From Escallonia rubra (taxonomy: Eukaryota; Streptophyta; Magnoliopsida; Escalloniales; Escalloniaceae), in contig JAVXUO010001572.1 of NCBI GenBank assembly GCA_033065855.1, positions 124,001-188,000 of the forward strand: a stretch of DNA of 64,000 nucleotides, given 5' to 3'. Shown here in pieces: positions 33,714-44,625 of the stretch (positions are counted from its first letter, which is position 1; the number at the start of each line of letters is the position of its first letter). Made by a program: the position numbers and the translations under genes. Under the pieces are notes generated by a model. It was not told the DNA's origin, searched no databases, and was given only the letters and a program-made list of their open reading frames with translations.

Positions 33714-35435
33714 GGCTTTCTTTCGTTCACAAGTGCCCTGTTCTGCTGACCATTTCAGCTTTCCTCATAAAAGTATGAAATCATTGACTCATTTTAGAAA
33801 AAAAACCAAAACATCCCGAATTCTTGCTTATATATTTAAAGCATAAGAGATCTAGAAACTGAAATTTTTGGTCCTGTTTGTTGCCAGGGAAATTTTTTTA
33901 TGCTGCAGATGGTATAACCCAGTTCCAGAGAACTCTGCTCAAGATTTCCTCCTGGCAAGTGTCGGAAGTTTGCATGGAAATGGACAAGAAATAGCGCAAC
34001 GAACATGGAGCCAAAGGAAAATAAAGATTAGTCATGACACCAGGGAATCGCAAAATCGATACTAGAACATTGCACAATCTAAGAAGGACTGGATGGTGAC
34101 TACAGCAAAGAAGAGGATGAAACTGTTAAGCGGAGATACCAAGACCCGAGAAAACAGAAATAGTAATAACTACTCATTTTCTCTCCCCTTTTTACATCAC
34201 GTGTGTCTGTTTTGTAAGTTGGAAGAAGAAACAGTTACAAGAGAAGTCTAAAAAAAAAGTTAAGAAGGCATAAGGGAAAAAAAAAAAAAAGACTTGCGAC
34301 CCCCTTTGTGAGGAGGCACCCCTTCTCCCAAAGTTATGGGGCTATTTTGCCGAATTCCTTAGAGAGAGTTGTCTCGCGCCCCACGTATTATTTACCTACC
34401 CACTTGTGTTGGTTTCAAGCTTTTCCTGGGAGCACGACATGGGTTACTTCAGCGCCGTAGCACCTGGTACTCGAACATTGGCTCGAGGCATTTTCTCTAC
34501 CCCTTCTTACCCTAAAAAAGCATGGTCAAACCACGAGGGATGGCGCACCATCCCAAACATATTTTTCTAAAACAACTTCCATCTTCTTTTTTCTCTCTTC
34601 TTTCTTCTACAATTACAGACATAATTTCATTTATTATTTTGGATTGTGCAGATGCTCCAATGTTCGAAATGATTTACTAGATTAAAGCTCCTTCAGTGTT
34701 GGTTGAATCCATGGGGTGGAACGTTGTTAATCAGGTGCAGGGCGTATCTTCGTCAAGGAAAACGCATTTTTTGCGTGGCTCAACCGAATTTCAGATCTTC
34801 TATAAATTTTGTTTGATTAATATTCACTATTGAATTATTTTATTGTTGATTGTGATTCGGGATAATTAATTTGATAAAACTTTATTATCATATCTTGGAA
34901 ACAACATGCCTCATTATGTATGCAATTTCTGCTCTTTTGCTTTCTTGCCCACATCTATTTCTTCCTAAAAGCCCAAAAAAAAAAAAAAATTGTCATGAAG
35001 GTAATCTATACCATTATAAAAAGAGAGCCCCCTTATACCTCTCCATTCATTTAAGTAACTTACAAATTAACTTAGAATCTAAATTTTTTTTCCTAATCAT
35101 TTTAGCCACCCCACTGCCCACCTCTATCTCTCTTCTCTCCCGGTCCATTTGTAACTACCCACATAAAGCCTGTTCTTATCATCCTCTCTCACAATCTCAT
35201 CTACTTTTTAAAAAATAATAACTTTTCGGTAAATTTATTTTGATCTTTTTGTTGCACGGGACGCGTATGCTCCATAAATACGAGAAAATATATTATCCAC
35301 ACATGACATTAATATGAAGTGCAACTTACTACTCCAAGGTTCTCGTACAATAACACCATGTCATGAAAAGCAATTTGTAACCAAAAAAAATGAAAAGCAA
35401 TTGCATCACGTACCTGACAGATCCTAATTTGCTTT
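33713..35435. other. 3' flank of RLP-2
   Basis: This aligns with 52880-54389 (before RLP-3) and, in its left part, with 51080-51790. Shared segments include GCCAGGGAAATTTTT, TTCCAGAGA-CTCTGCTCAAG, AAATAGCGCAACGAACATGG and TAGTCATGACAC, then the AACTTAGAATCTAA block next to the gene. It is non-coding in all copies. A foreign organellar rRNA segment lies at 34294-34553. Confidence 0.75.
34294..34553 (-). pseudogene. Fragment of organellar large-subunit rRNA (NUPT or NUMT)
   Basis: The plus strand reads GGGGCTATTTTGCCGAATTC, TTAGAGAGAGTTGTCTCGCG, ATGGGTTACTTCAGCGCCGT and GGCTCGAGGCATTTTCTCTA, words I recognise as the reverse complement of bacterial-type 23S rRNA (plastid 23S or mitochondrial 26S). 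It has C-to-T/G-to-A changes and an internal deletion after GGTTTC, as expected of old organellar DNA in the nucleus. Neighbouring RLP flanks (about 53380 and 51750) lack it, so it inserted after the units duplicated. I cannot decide plastid versus mitochondrial origin by eye. Confidence 0.75.
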
Positions 35436-38400
35436 TCAGAAGCGTCGATGAAATTTGTTCTCACGTCTGTTTGCCTTCCTACGTGTTTCTCTTCCCACTA
35501 ATCCTGTAATTAATTTTGGCTTTCCGGTTAAGAACATGAGATATCCCATAAGTAAGCCTAACACCATTCCACAACCATAACCCTGATACACAGCTTTCCA
35601 AGTAAATCCACTCCAGATATCTGAAACGTCTTCTTGCTGCAATGGCGGTTGTTTTTGTGTCTCATTGTCTCCACAAGTTAATGAGAGCGGAAATCCACAA
35701 AGAGCAGAGTTCCAAGTGTATGAATCATTTCCAAATGTATTGAACTGTCTCCCATGAGGTATACGTCCAACGAGATAATTTTGGGAGAGGTTTAGAACCG
35801 CAAGAAATGTGAGATCCGTGAGTTCTTCAGGTATCTCTCCAGTAAGTTGGTTGGAAGAAAGGTCTAATGATTCAAGCTCAGATATAGCACCCAGCGACGA
35901 CGGGATATGGCCTGCAAGGCTGTTGTGAGATAAGTTAAGCAATACTAGGGAGTTGAAATCTCCAATGACATCAGGAATATCTCCTTCGAACATGTTGCTT
36001 GATAGATCAAGTGTTGCGAAGACAGTAAGAATTCTAACAAGTTCCGTCTTCTTCCCTTTCATCACCACGGTAATAGAATCTTGATAGTATGCTTCCCCCA
36101 TATATTTAAGCGAAGTCCTGGATTCTTCCACGTTCATCATGGCCTTGAAGTTCCGGATATATGTTGTTGGCAGATTGCCAGTAAACTCATTGTCGGCAAG
36201 GTCGATGATTCGCAGCTTGGAGAAGGGAAACTGGATCTTGGAAGTACTGCTTATTGAACCACGGAATCTATTAGATCTTAGGACAAGAACCTGCAGCTCT
36301 GGTAAAGTTTCTAACCAATGGGGGAATGTATCGTTTATGTGGTTTTCTCCAATATCAAGAACTTCCAAGTTTCTACAATTGACCATAGATCTTGGCAGTG
36401 TTCCTTGTAATCGATTGCCACGCAAATTCAGATTCCTCAATCTGTTGCCCTTTGCAAAAGCTGTCGGAATGGTCCCAACCAGACCATTATTTCGCAAATT
36501 CAACACAGAAAGCTGATTGCTGAAATTTCCCATGCATTGCGGAAATACACCACCCAGGCTATTATTTGACAGATCAAGAATTTCTAAGGAGCTCAAATTA
36601 CAAATTGATGAAGGTAATGGTCCCTGTAGTAAATTTGACTGAACATCAAGAATACCTAGCTTCTTCCAAGGGAAGTGCTCTAGACCCGATATAAAGTTGT
36701 GAGAAAGGTTTAGATAAGTTAACGAATCCCCCCATATGGACTCTGCCCATTTAGGGAATTCGCCATGAATTTCGTTGTAGGATAGGTCCAGCGCATCTAG
36801 ATTCTCGTTCGCTTTTAACATAGGTGGGAACTCCTTCAATTTACAAGAAGACAGACGCAACCGGGTAAGACTGGGCATTTTAGCGTTGCTTTTGTTAGTG
36901 GTACTCACTGATATGTTGTTGTTAGACAACTCAAGATACTGAAGATTTATGAGATTTGAGAACATGTCTAGCTCTACAATGCCGGTTAAGTTGTTCCCTG
37001 AGAGGTAGAGAGAAGTCAAATTCTCGAGGTCTGCAATTGATAATGGAATTGGACCCGTTAGCTCATTCTTACTCAAATCAATGAACTCCAGTGATTTGTG
37101 CTGGAACTCGTGCAATGGTCCCGTGAGTTGATTACTCGAGAGGTTCAATTGCACGAGTGACGGAAGTGAAAACAACCAAGGTGGTATTGTACCATTGAGT
37201 GAGTTATTGGATAAATAGAGAGTACTCAAGTTTGGAAGCTGAAGAATGTTGGAGGGAAGGGGGCCTGACAGGGAATTAGATGACATGTCTAACACTTCAA
37301 GTCGTGTAAGGTTGGCAACTGAGGATGGAAACGGACCAATGAAATTGTTACCTCTAAGCGACAGAGAGGTTAGCTGTCTAAGATTAGCAAAAACATCTGG
37401 AATTTGGCCCTCGAGATTGTGGTTAAATGAAAGATCTAATTGAGTCAGTTGCTTAAGATTTGAGAGTGAAGATGGGAGATTTCCACTGAAACTGTTTTCT
37501 GACAGGTCCAGAAAGGTAATAAGAGTGAGGTTCCCCATAGAGTAAGGAATGGACGCTGAAAAGTTGCATCCCGTGAGTTGCAAGTGATTCAAAGACTTCA
37601 GATGGCCAATTGAATCCGGTAATTCTCCAAGTAAACTTGTTGTTGAAAGATCCAACCACCTGAGAGGACTGCTCATGTTCGTTTTTGGTAGAATACCAGT
37701 GAGATCCTCGTTGAAACTTAAATCAAGTGTGTGCAAATTTGGCAGTTGGAAAGCTTTATCTGGTAGTATCCCGTGCAGTCCAGTATTCTGAAGACTTATA
37801 GAAGACAAAGAAGAAGACAAGCTCATGGGCAAAACTGAGTTGATGTTGACAAATGAAAGAGAAACTTCACTCAACCGGGTTAAGTTGTGAAGGAGCATTT
37901 TAAAACTGCTAGGCTCAAGTTTGAAACTTTGATCATTGTTAGAGAGATCAAGCGAAACAAGATTGGAAAGACGCAAAATTTCTGGGGGTATGAGGCCTGT
38001 AAAGTTTGAGTAAGAGAGGTTTAGATGTGTCAAACCTGCAAACCGTCCGACTTCACTGGGAACCCCGGAGAAAGAGAAATCATTATGAGCGAGGTTGAGC
38101 CTCTGGAGGTGAGAAAGCTGGAAAACGGTGCTGTTGGGATGGATGATTCCCTGAAGCTGGCTGCAGCTGAGGTCGAGGCCAATCGCATAACCTGTCGACC
38201 TATCGCACGTTACTCCATCCCAGGTGCAGCAATCTGTACTCATCTTCCAAGACATTGTTTTTGGTTGAGAATATTGCTCGTCATAATCACAATCGGCAGA
38301 AGCAAAGCTGTCTATGGTGAAGTCCTGCTTGAACTGAAGAAGAGCATGGCTTTGCTCAGAAGGGCACCGATGATTATTTGCAGTGGAAGGAAGGGAAGGT

Positions 38401-38477
38401 GAGGAATAAGCAAGTTGATGCTGCAAGTGCAAGATAAAGAGAAGGAATAGTGTAAGCAACATTGACAGTCCTCTCAT
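35436..38477 (-). CDS. RLP-2: Cf-type LRR receptor-like protein, intact, 1013 aa
   Basis: Single-exon gene from ATG at 38477. In order: signal peptide (MRGLSMLLTLFLLFILHLQH); LRRNT domain (residues ~30-100) with CPSEQ and the DCCTWDGVTCD Cys motif; a long run of ~24-residue plant LRRs with LxxLxxLxLSxNxLxGxIP repeats; an island with YYQDSITVVMKG and ELVRILTVFATLDLSSN; about four last LRRs; CGFPLSLTCGDNE; an acidic, Gln-rich stretch; one membrane helix with GxxxG (GCGMVLGLLMGYLMFL); a short basic tail. No kinase is present, so signalling would need a partner; Cf-type RLPs pair with SOBIR1 and BAK1-type kinases. Its last ~200 codons are almost identical to RLP-1, while the LRRs upstream of the island are clearly divergent. 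Only ~220 bp of ancestral 5' flank remain before the Copia insertion. The ligand is unknown. Confidence 0.92.
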   Translation of the reverse strand: MRGLSMLLTLFLLFILHLQHQLAYSSPSLPSTANNHRCPSEQSHALLQFKQDFTIDSFASADCDYDEQYSQPKTMSWKMSTDCCTWDGVTCDRSTGYAIGLDLSCSQLQGIIHPNSTVFQLSHLQRLNLAHNDFSFSGVPSEVGRFAGLTHLNLSYSNFTGLIPPEILRLSNLVSLDLSNNDQSFKLEPSSFKMLLHNLTRLSEVSLSFVNINSVLPMSLSSSLSSISLQNTGLHGILPDKAFQLPNLHTLDLSFNEDLTGILPKTNMSSPLRWLDLSTTSLLGELPDSIGHLKSLNHLQLTGCNFSASIPYSMGNLTLITFLDLSENSFSGNLPSSLSNLKQLTQLDLSFNHNLEGQIPDVFANLRQLTSLSLRGNNFIGPFPSSVANLTRLEVLDMSSNSLSGPLPSNILQLPNLSTLYLSNNSLNGTIPPWLFSLPSLVQLNLSSNQLTGPLHEFQHKSLEFIDLSKNELTGPIPLSIADLENLTSLYLSGNNLTGIVELDMFSNLINLQYLELSNNNISVSTTNKSNAKMPSLTRLRLSSCKLKEFPPMLKANENLDALDLSYNEIHGEFPKWAESIWGDSLTYLNLSHNFISGLEHFPWKKLGILDVQSNLLQGPLPSSICNLSSLEILDLSNNSLGGVFPQCMGNFSNQLSVLNLRNNGLVGTIPTAFAKGNRLRNLNLRGNRLQGTLPRSMVNCRNLEVLDIGENHINDTFPHWLETLPELQVLVLRSNRFRGSISSTSKIQFPFSKLRIIDLADNEFTGNLPTTYIRNFKAMMNVEESRTSLKYMGEAYYQDSITVVMKGKKTELVRILTVFATLDLSSNMFEGDIPDVIGDFNSLVLLNLSHNSLAGHIPSSLGAISELESLDLSSNQLTGEIPEELTDLTFLAVLNLSQNYLVGRIPHGRQFNTFGNDSYTWNSALCGFPLSLTCGDNETQKQPPLQQEDVSDIWSGFTWKAVYQGYGCGMVLGLLMGYLMFLTGKPKLITGLVGRETRRKANRRENKFHRRF

Positions 38478-38698
38478 GTTTCCTATTCAAAACTTTTCAA
38501 AGCAAACAACTGCCTTAACTCAATGGCAGAGTAGTTCAATGTTGAATCATTTGTATGCAAAGGGCAAGCTTTATGGCAACCTCCATAGGAAGCAGGACAA
38601 GAAAATTCAGCACTAACTTGTGTCCACACAAGGACCTGCAATTGGCTAACAAGTAAATGACCAGGACTTCCTCTCCCTTGCAACTTGGAAGTTTTTGT
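38478..38698 (-). promoter_or_regulatory. Residual 5' flank of RLP-2, cut by the Copia insertion
   Basis: The block matches ghost flanks at 20800-21000 and 52376-52590. It stops at the Copia LTR (38699), and the same ancestral sequence resumes at 50815. The core promoter of RLP-2 must lie in these 220 bp or has been replaced by LTR sequence. No convincing TATA box is seen in it. Confidence 0.6.
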
Positions 38699-38879
38699 TG
38701 TTAAGATTATTTGTGAGATTGTATGTAGTTAAGGGGTTATGTTGTTATTTTTCCTAATCTAGAATATTCTTTAGGGTTTCCTAGTCCTTATAGGATACTA
38801 CATCCATGCCTATATAAAGGCTCTTTGTACATATTATGTGACATACAAGAAATATATCTTGGGATCTAGTTGATCTTCC

Positions 38880-40298
38880 TCCTGAAAAAACAGCCGTTGG
38901 ATGCAAATGGGTCTATAAAATTAAGACTCGCTTTAATGGCTCCATTGAGCGTCATAAGGCTCGTTTGGTAGCAAAGGGTTTTACACAAGAATATGGTATT
39001 CACTACGAAGAAACATTTGCTTATGTAGCTCGCCTTACCTCTGTTCGTAGTTTACTTGCAGTTGCTGTTGTTCGTAAGTGGCCTTTATTTCAGATGGATG
39101 TTAAGAATGCATTTCTTAATGGTGATTCATTGAGGAAGTCTATATGCAGCCTCCTCCAGGATACTCTCATCCTCCGAACAAAGTTTGTCGGCTTCGTTGT
39201 GCAATATACGGTCTCAAACAAGCTCCTCATGCCTGGTTTGCCAAGTTCAGTTTCACTTTGCAGCAATTTGGTTTTGCATCAAATGCATATGATTCTGCAC
39301 TTTTTATTCGAAAATCTGCCCAGGGTATCATACTTGTGCTTCTCTATGTGGATGATATGATTATCACAGGCAGTGATCTTGATGGCATTTATATTCTCAA
39401 GCAAGATCTTAATCACCACTTTGAGATGAAAGATCTTGGTACACTCAGTTACTTTCTTGGACTTAAAGTTTTCACTGCCTCTGACGGATACTATATTTCT
39501 CAAGCTAAATATGCTTCTGATCTCATTTCTCGTGCTGGTTTGACTGATAGCAAAACCGCCTCTACTTCTCTTGAGTCTAATGTAAGGTTTACTCTTTTTG
39601 ATGGTACACCTCTTCGTGATCCTACTTTATATCGTACATTGGTTGGCAGTCTTGTGTACTTGACCGTCACTCGCCCTGATATTGCATATACTGTGCACTT
39701 GGTTAGCCAAATTCTCTCTGCTCCACGTACGACTCATTTTGCTGCAGTCTTTCATATTCTTTAATATATCAAGGGTACTTTATTTCATGGCTTACATTTT
39801 TCATCCCATTCCTCTCTTGAGCTACATGCATATTATGATGCTGATTGGGCTGGGGATCCTACCGATCAACGTTCTACTACTGATTTTTACTTCTTTCTTG
39901 GTACCTCTCTTATTTCTTGGAGAAGTAAGAAACAGACCCTCACAACATGTTCTAGTATGGAAGCTAAATACCGAGCACTTACTGATACAACTCAGGAGCT
40001 TTTATGGTTGCGTTGGTTACTTGAGGACATGAGAGTTACACATTCTGCTGCTACACCTTTATATTGTGATAATCGAAGTGCCATTAAGATTGCTCAAAAT
40101 GATGTGTTTCATGAGTGCACCAAACACATTGAGATTGATTGTCATTTTGTGCGTCAGCATGTTATTCATGGCACTGTTTGCTTACATTCGGTCATTTCTC
40201 TCAATCAAACGGCCGATATTTTTACCAAATCACATCCTCCAAGGCGACTTCAAGAGTTAGTTTCCAAACTCCAGTTGTCTCGTTCTCTCCCACCTTGA
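38880..40298 (+). pseudogene. Copia pol remnant: reverse transcriptase and RNase H
   Basis: The plus-strand frames read GCKWVYKIK, HKARLVAKGFTQEYGI, FQMDVKNAFLNG, IYGLKQAPHAWF, LLYVDDMIITG, MKDLGTLSYFLGLKV and TRPDIAYTV, in the canonical Copia RT order, then RNase H with a Glu-Ala-Lys-Tyr motif (MEAKYRAL), CDNRSAIKIAQN and KHIEIDCHFVR. The frame shifts near 39140 and is broken near 39762-39957 by stop and frame changes. The N-terminal part of pol and all of gag are absent. It is inactive. Confidence 0.9.
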
Positions 40299-40420
40299 GT
40301 TTGAGGAGGGGGGTGGTGTTAAGATTATTTGTAAGATTTTATGTAGTTAAGGAGTTATATTGTTATTTTCCCTAATCTAGAATATTCTTTAGGGTTTCCT
40401 AATTCTTGTAGGATACTACA

Positions 40421-40842
40421 TGTTACTACTTAAATCTTGATCGGGACCACAGTTAGGAAATGAGCCTACAAAATAGAAACACAGAGTGACCACCGGGGAT
40501 GTTCCGATGGAGGCGGCTCCGATGCTAAAGTCAGAACGACGCTACTAGGGTAGGATTCTGAATAGCTGAAAATGCACTGAGTACTAGTGTGTGAACTTGT
40601 CTATGTACCTGAGGATCTGCCCAATATATAGGTCATTTCTAAACTCATCTCTTCTTTAGAACTCTTTTCTGACTGATCCTCTTGTAGAAGAGTCATGTTA
40701 GGACTCTTCCTTTAGCACTTGAGTCCTTAACGGCTTCTATCACCTATCTTAGGTTCTATCCCGATACAGATTCGTTAGTCCACTCAGAGTCAAACATGCC
40801 ACGTGTCATTAGTCGGTTGGGTGGATATATTTAGCCATATCA
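40421..40842 (-). repeat. Gypsy LTR (3' LTR in element polarity)
   Basis: Paired with 50336-50757. In element polarity it starts TGATATGGCTAAATATATCC and ends AGTAGTAACA. A purine-rich tract (AAAGACAGGGGGCATTA on the minus strand, about 40843-40859) lies immediately before it and is the likely polypurine tract. Confidence 0.9.
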
Positions 40843-40984
40843 TAATGCCCCCTGTCTTTGATGATTCCCTCAAGTGAACAGTTAAAGGCATATAGTGTAG
40901 AAAATCGACCAAAAACCGTTCAGCCACGAATTTTCCATGTCCGTTGTTCAGAGAAAATTTTGAGTGTTTCAACACTCAAAATTT

Positions 40985-41740
40985 TATGTTCGGGCGATCT
41001 GGTCGGACATCCTGCTCGGGAGTCCTGGTCGGACGTCCTGCTTGGAAGGCTTGCTCGGGCATCCTGTTCAGGATCTCTGGTCGGGCATCCTGTTCGGGAT
41101 CTCTGGTCGGGCATCCTGGTCGGGATGTCTGGTCGGGCATCCTACTCGGGAGGCCTGGTCGGGCATCTTGTTCGGAATGTCTGGTCGGGCATCCTGCTCG
41201 GGAGGCCTGGTCAGGCATCTTGTTCGGGATCTCTGGTCGGGATGTCTGGTCGGGCATCCTGCTCGGGAGGCCTGGTTGATCATCCGTCTCGGGAGGCCTG
41301 GTTGGGCGTCTTGGTCGGGATGTCTGGTCGGGCATCCTGCTCGGGAAGCCTGGTCAGGAACCCCTTCCGGGGACCCTGGTCGGGAACCCTGATCGGGCAT
41401 ATTGTGCTCGGGCACTCTACACGGGCATTCTGCTCGGGCACTCTGCACGGGCACTCTGCACGGACACTCTGCACGGGCACTCTGCTCGGGCGCTCTGCTC
41501 GAATTGTGCTCGAGCATTCTGATCGGGCATATTGTGCTCGGGCACTCTGATCGGGCATATTGTGCTCGGGCACTCTGCTCGGGCAATCTGGTCGGGCACT
41601 TTGCTCGAATTGTGCTCAGGCACTCTACTCGGATTGTGCTCGGGCACTCTGCTCGGGCACTCTGCACGGGCACTCTGCTCGGGCACTCTGCACGGGCACT
41701 CTGCTCGGGCACTCTGCACGGGCACTCTGCTCAGGCACTG
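40985..41740. repeat. Two-family minisatellite inside the Gypsy element
   Basis: About 40990-41400 consists of units of about 24 bp (with some length variants) built on GGTCGGGCATCCTGCTCGGG. About 41400-41740 consists of shorter, mostly 15-bp units built on CTCGGGCACTCTGCA. Many unit lengths are multiples of three, so both strands are open in several frames; this is a by-product. Tandem arrays between the last ORF and the 3' LTR are common in Tat elements. Confidence 0.9.
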
Positions 41741-42053
41741 CCACGTGGCGAGAATTGATTCAGTTGTAACGTTCCTATAGCCGCCAAAATTGTGGCGGTT
41801 AAATTTTGAATTTCAAAATTTAATACTCCGGGAAACGCGCCAGACGTGAATTAAATGTTGCCGCCTTTACAATGGCGGTTACTCCAACTCTTATTTATAT
41901 ATATTTGGAGCTCCTCTCCTCATTTGCCCCCTACTACTCACTCTATCTCTGTTCGGCTCATCTCTAACAAGTAAGTTCTTCTTCTCTTTTTCTTGCTCGG
42001 CACATATCTATATCCCTTTAGTAGCTCTAAATATCGTAGAGTCTGTTTAGAAT

Positions 42054-44055
42054 ATGTCTTCATCAACTTCAAGTAGTTCTTCGTCAACTTCGAGTAGTTC
42101 AACAGAAAACGATATAGAGAGTGGTTCAGAAACTAGATCTTCACAAGTAGGTACTTCAACTCATAGAAGTCAAGTAGGAACTTCTACTCCCCAAGTCAGC
42201 ACTTTGTTTCCTCGTATAGATGCTCTCGCGGAAATCAAGGATGAAGCCGAGGATAAATTTAACGAAGACACTTGGTTCTCCGCAGAAGAGAAGAGGAACA
42301 AGATGACGAAAGAAAGCATAGTCGAGCTTTTGGAAGAAATACCTTTGCCTCATCCCTTCTCTGCTCGGGTTCCAGCACTCCAAGAGCCTGCCAACTATGG
42401 TACGGACTTGGAAACAAGTGTCTACGAAGGTCAGATTAGATCTAGTTATAGAGTTCCCACGCACCCCTTTGTTGTCGCCTTTTTCAACCACTATAAAATG
42501 GCGCCAGGTCAGCTTGTGCCCAACGGGTGGAGAAAACTCGTTGGTTTGATCTACCTTGTGCAAACTTCAGGGTACCCAGTGATGGTCCACGACTTTATGA
42601 GGTTATACCTTGAAGTGTGCTTTATAAAGAACGTGGCCAAAAGTGTCGGTTGGTATTATATTCACAATCGGCTCCGAATTATAAAAAGGGGTCCTAAATT
42701 CAACAAAGGTTGGCATTCCCGGTATTTCTTCATTCAGCGGCCAAGCGGCAAATGGGAGTTCCCAAGAAAGTGGAATGGGTATTGTAAAAATTATGAAAAG
42801 AAAGGTTCTTTGGCTCCCAATGCTACCACGAAAAAACTGATTGATCATATAAAGCGGAGGGGTGTTCTCAATATTGATGAGCCCCTTTCAGATCAAGAGA
42901 TGCGGCATGCGGGACTCATTCCTCCCGCCCCCGCTTTGCCTATTCCTCCAACTCCTATTGTAGAGTCGCAAATTGTCTTGGGGCCTAAGACTCAAAGGAT
43001 GGGGATATGAACGTCGCTTTCTAGAACTCCAAGTCTAGGTAGAGTCTACAGCCATGTTTATGAATTCGTTGCCGTTATAATTGTAAAAATGTTATCTGAC
43101 CTTGTTCCTTTTTCTTTTTTTTCTTTTTTTTTAGAAATGGCTAGCAAATTGATGGCACAAAAAGTGATTTTTTAGGCCTGCTCCAAAAGGCTTCCAAAGG
43201 TAAGAGGAAAGAAGGTACAGGGGAAGGTTCTTCCCCTCTTCTGAAAAGGGCCCGCGCTCCAATTCCTCTAGTGGCTCCACTTGTGGTCGAGGACGTTCCT
43301 ATTGGCAAGGATCCAATTTTTCGTCCCCTATGGACCATCAAAAGAGGGGACTTGGGAATGCCAAGCTCGCATGTTTCTGCTCAGCACTTGGCTCACGGGG
43401 TGTTGCCAGGCGATAAACTGATCTTGGAAAACCAGCCGCATGAGGCCTTCGCTATGGCGCACGTCCAGGCTGCTTATAACGTAATTTGAATTACTTCATA
43501 CTTTTTGAGCTTTCAATCAAATTCCTCCCGTTCTTCTAACATTTAATTGTCTTCATCTCTCCTCTTTTTCAGGCATACTGCTACAGCAGCCAGATGCAGG
43601 ACAGATTCGCAATGGCGATGGATGTGGCCCGCAGTGCTGAGACTGAGAAGAGAGCAGCCGAAGGCAAGGCTAACAAGCTTGACAAGGAAGTCAAAAACCT
43701 CAAGACAGAGAATGCTGATCTGTTTACCAAGCTCGGTCGCTTGGAAAAAATATGTGAGAAGCTAAGGCATGATAAAGCCGAGATCGGGAACAAGGCCATC
43801 CAGGCATTCCTTGATGGTACCGCTGGTGATGAATGGCTACAGAAGCGGACAGAAGATGGGCTTTCCATCTTTAAGGAGGGCTTTCAGAAAGCCAAGGATC
43901 TAACGGTGGCCAAGTATCTGAGTCTTTTCTTGGAGGACGTTGTGGTTCCCAGCTTTGAATCACAATCGGGGGAAACTGCTGCGCCTACTGAAGCTGGAGA
44001 TGTTATTTCTCCCGGGGAGAAAAGTGTTCGATCCGGGAATTCTCCTGCATCTTAG
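42054..44055 (+). pseudogene. Antisense additional ORF of the Tat element (gypsy-type 'transposase' family), three exons
   Basis: Exon 1 (42054-43010) has a Ser-rich start and a globular part with HPFVVAFFNHYKMAPGQLVP, NGWRKLVGLIYLVQ and GWYYIHNR, like the 'putative gypsy-type transposon' family found as an extra ORF in plant Tat elements. Exon 2 (from an acceptor at about 43135 to the donor at 43480) and exon 3 (43573-44055, a coiled coil with RSAETEKRAAEGKANKLDKE) join in phase 0. A TATA-like TTTATATATATTTGG lies at about 41893, and a possible 5' leader intron ends at TGTTTAG just before the ATG. Exon 1 ends in a stop and exon 2 has a probable 1-nt deletion near 43168-43175, so it is degraded. 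The protein's role is unknown. Confidence 0.65.
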
Positions 44056-44212
44056 GACAATTTATGATTATTCCCCTGACGTTTTGTAATTCCCATTTGA
44101 TGTGCCCTCAGTACTATTATTGCCTCAGAGGCTTGCAAATGGATATATTTTTGTTTACCCCTTGAGGGGTTTGGTTTTTGCAATCGTGTTTTGAATCTTT
44201 CACCTTTTGCTT

Positions 44213-44625
44213 TGTTTTTTACTTTGACGCGAACCCTTATCGTCAGCTAAGGGCTGGCAAAGAAGCCTCGCACTCACGCTCGGTCATGTTTCGAATTAAC
44301 AAAACAGGGTGGGGCGACGATCTCCCACATGGTTTTGCCATTTCTCGGGCTAGAACTAAAGCTAGACCGTGTTAGGTAAGACTTGTGTCTTACCCTATCA
44401 CATTGGGTGATATTTTGTTTTTACTTTGACGCGAACCCTTATCGTCAGCTAAGGGCTGGCAAAGAAGCCTCGCACTCACGCTTGGCCATGTTTCGAATTA
44501 ACAAAACAGGATGGGGCGACGATCTCCCACATGGTTTTGCCGTTTCTCAGGCTAGAACTAAAGCTAGACCGTGTTAGCTAGGTAAGACTTGTGTCTTACC
44601 CTATCACATTGGGTGATACTTTGCT
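44213..44625. repeat. Tandem duplication of ~200 bp, two copies
   Basis: The two copies start near 44215 and 44415 (TTTTTACTTTGACGCGAACC) and contain CGTCAGCTAAGGGCTGGCAA and ACTTGTGTCTTACCCTATCA. Only a few differences are seen. It lies between the antisense ORF and the integrase end. Confidence 0.9.

Noticed and set aside
40920..41780. Up to eight overlapping open frames of 60-230 codons
   Set aside because: They are translations of minisatellite units whose lengths are often multiples of three; no non-repeat content or domain.
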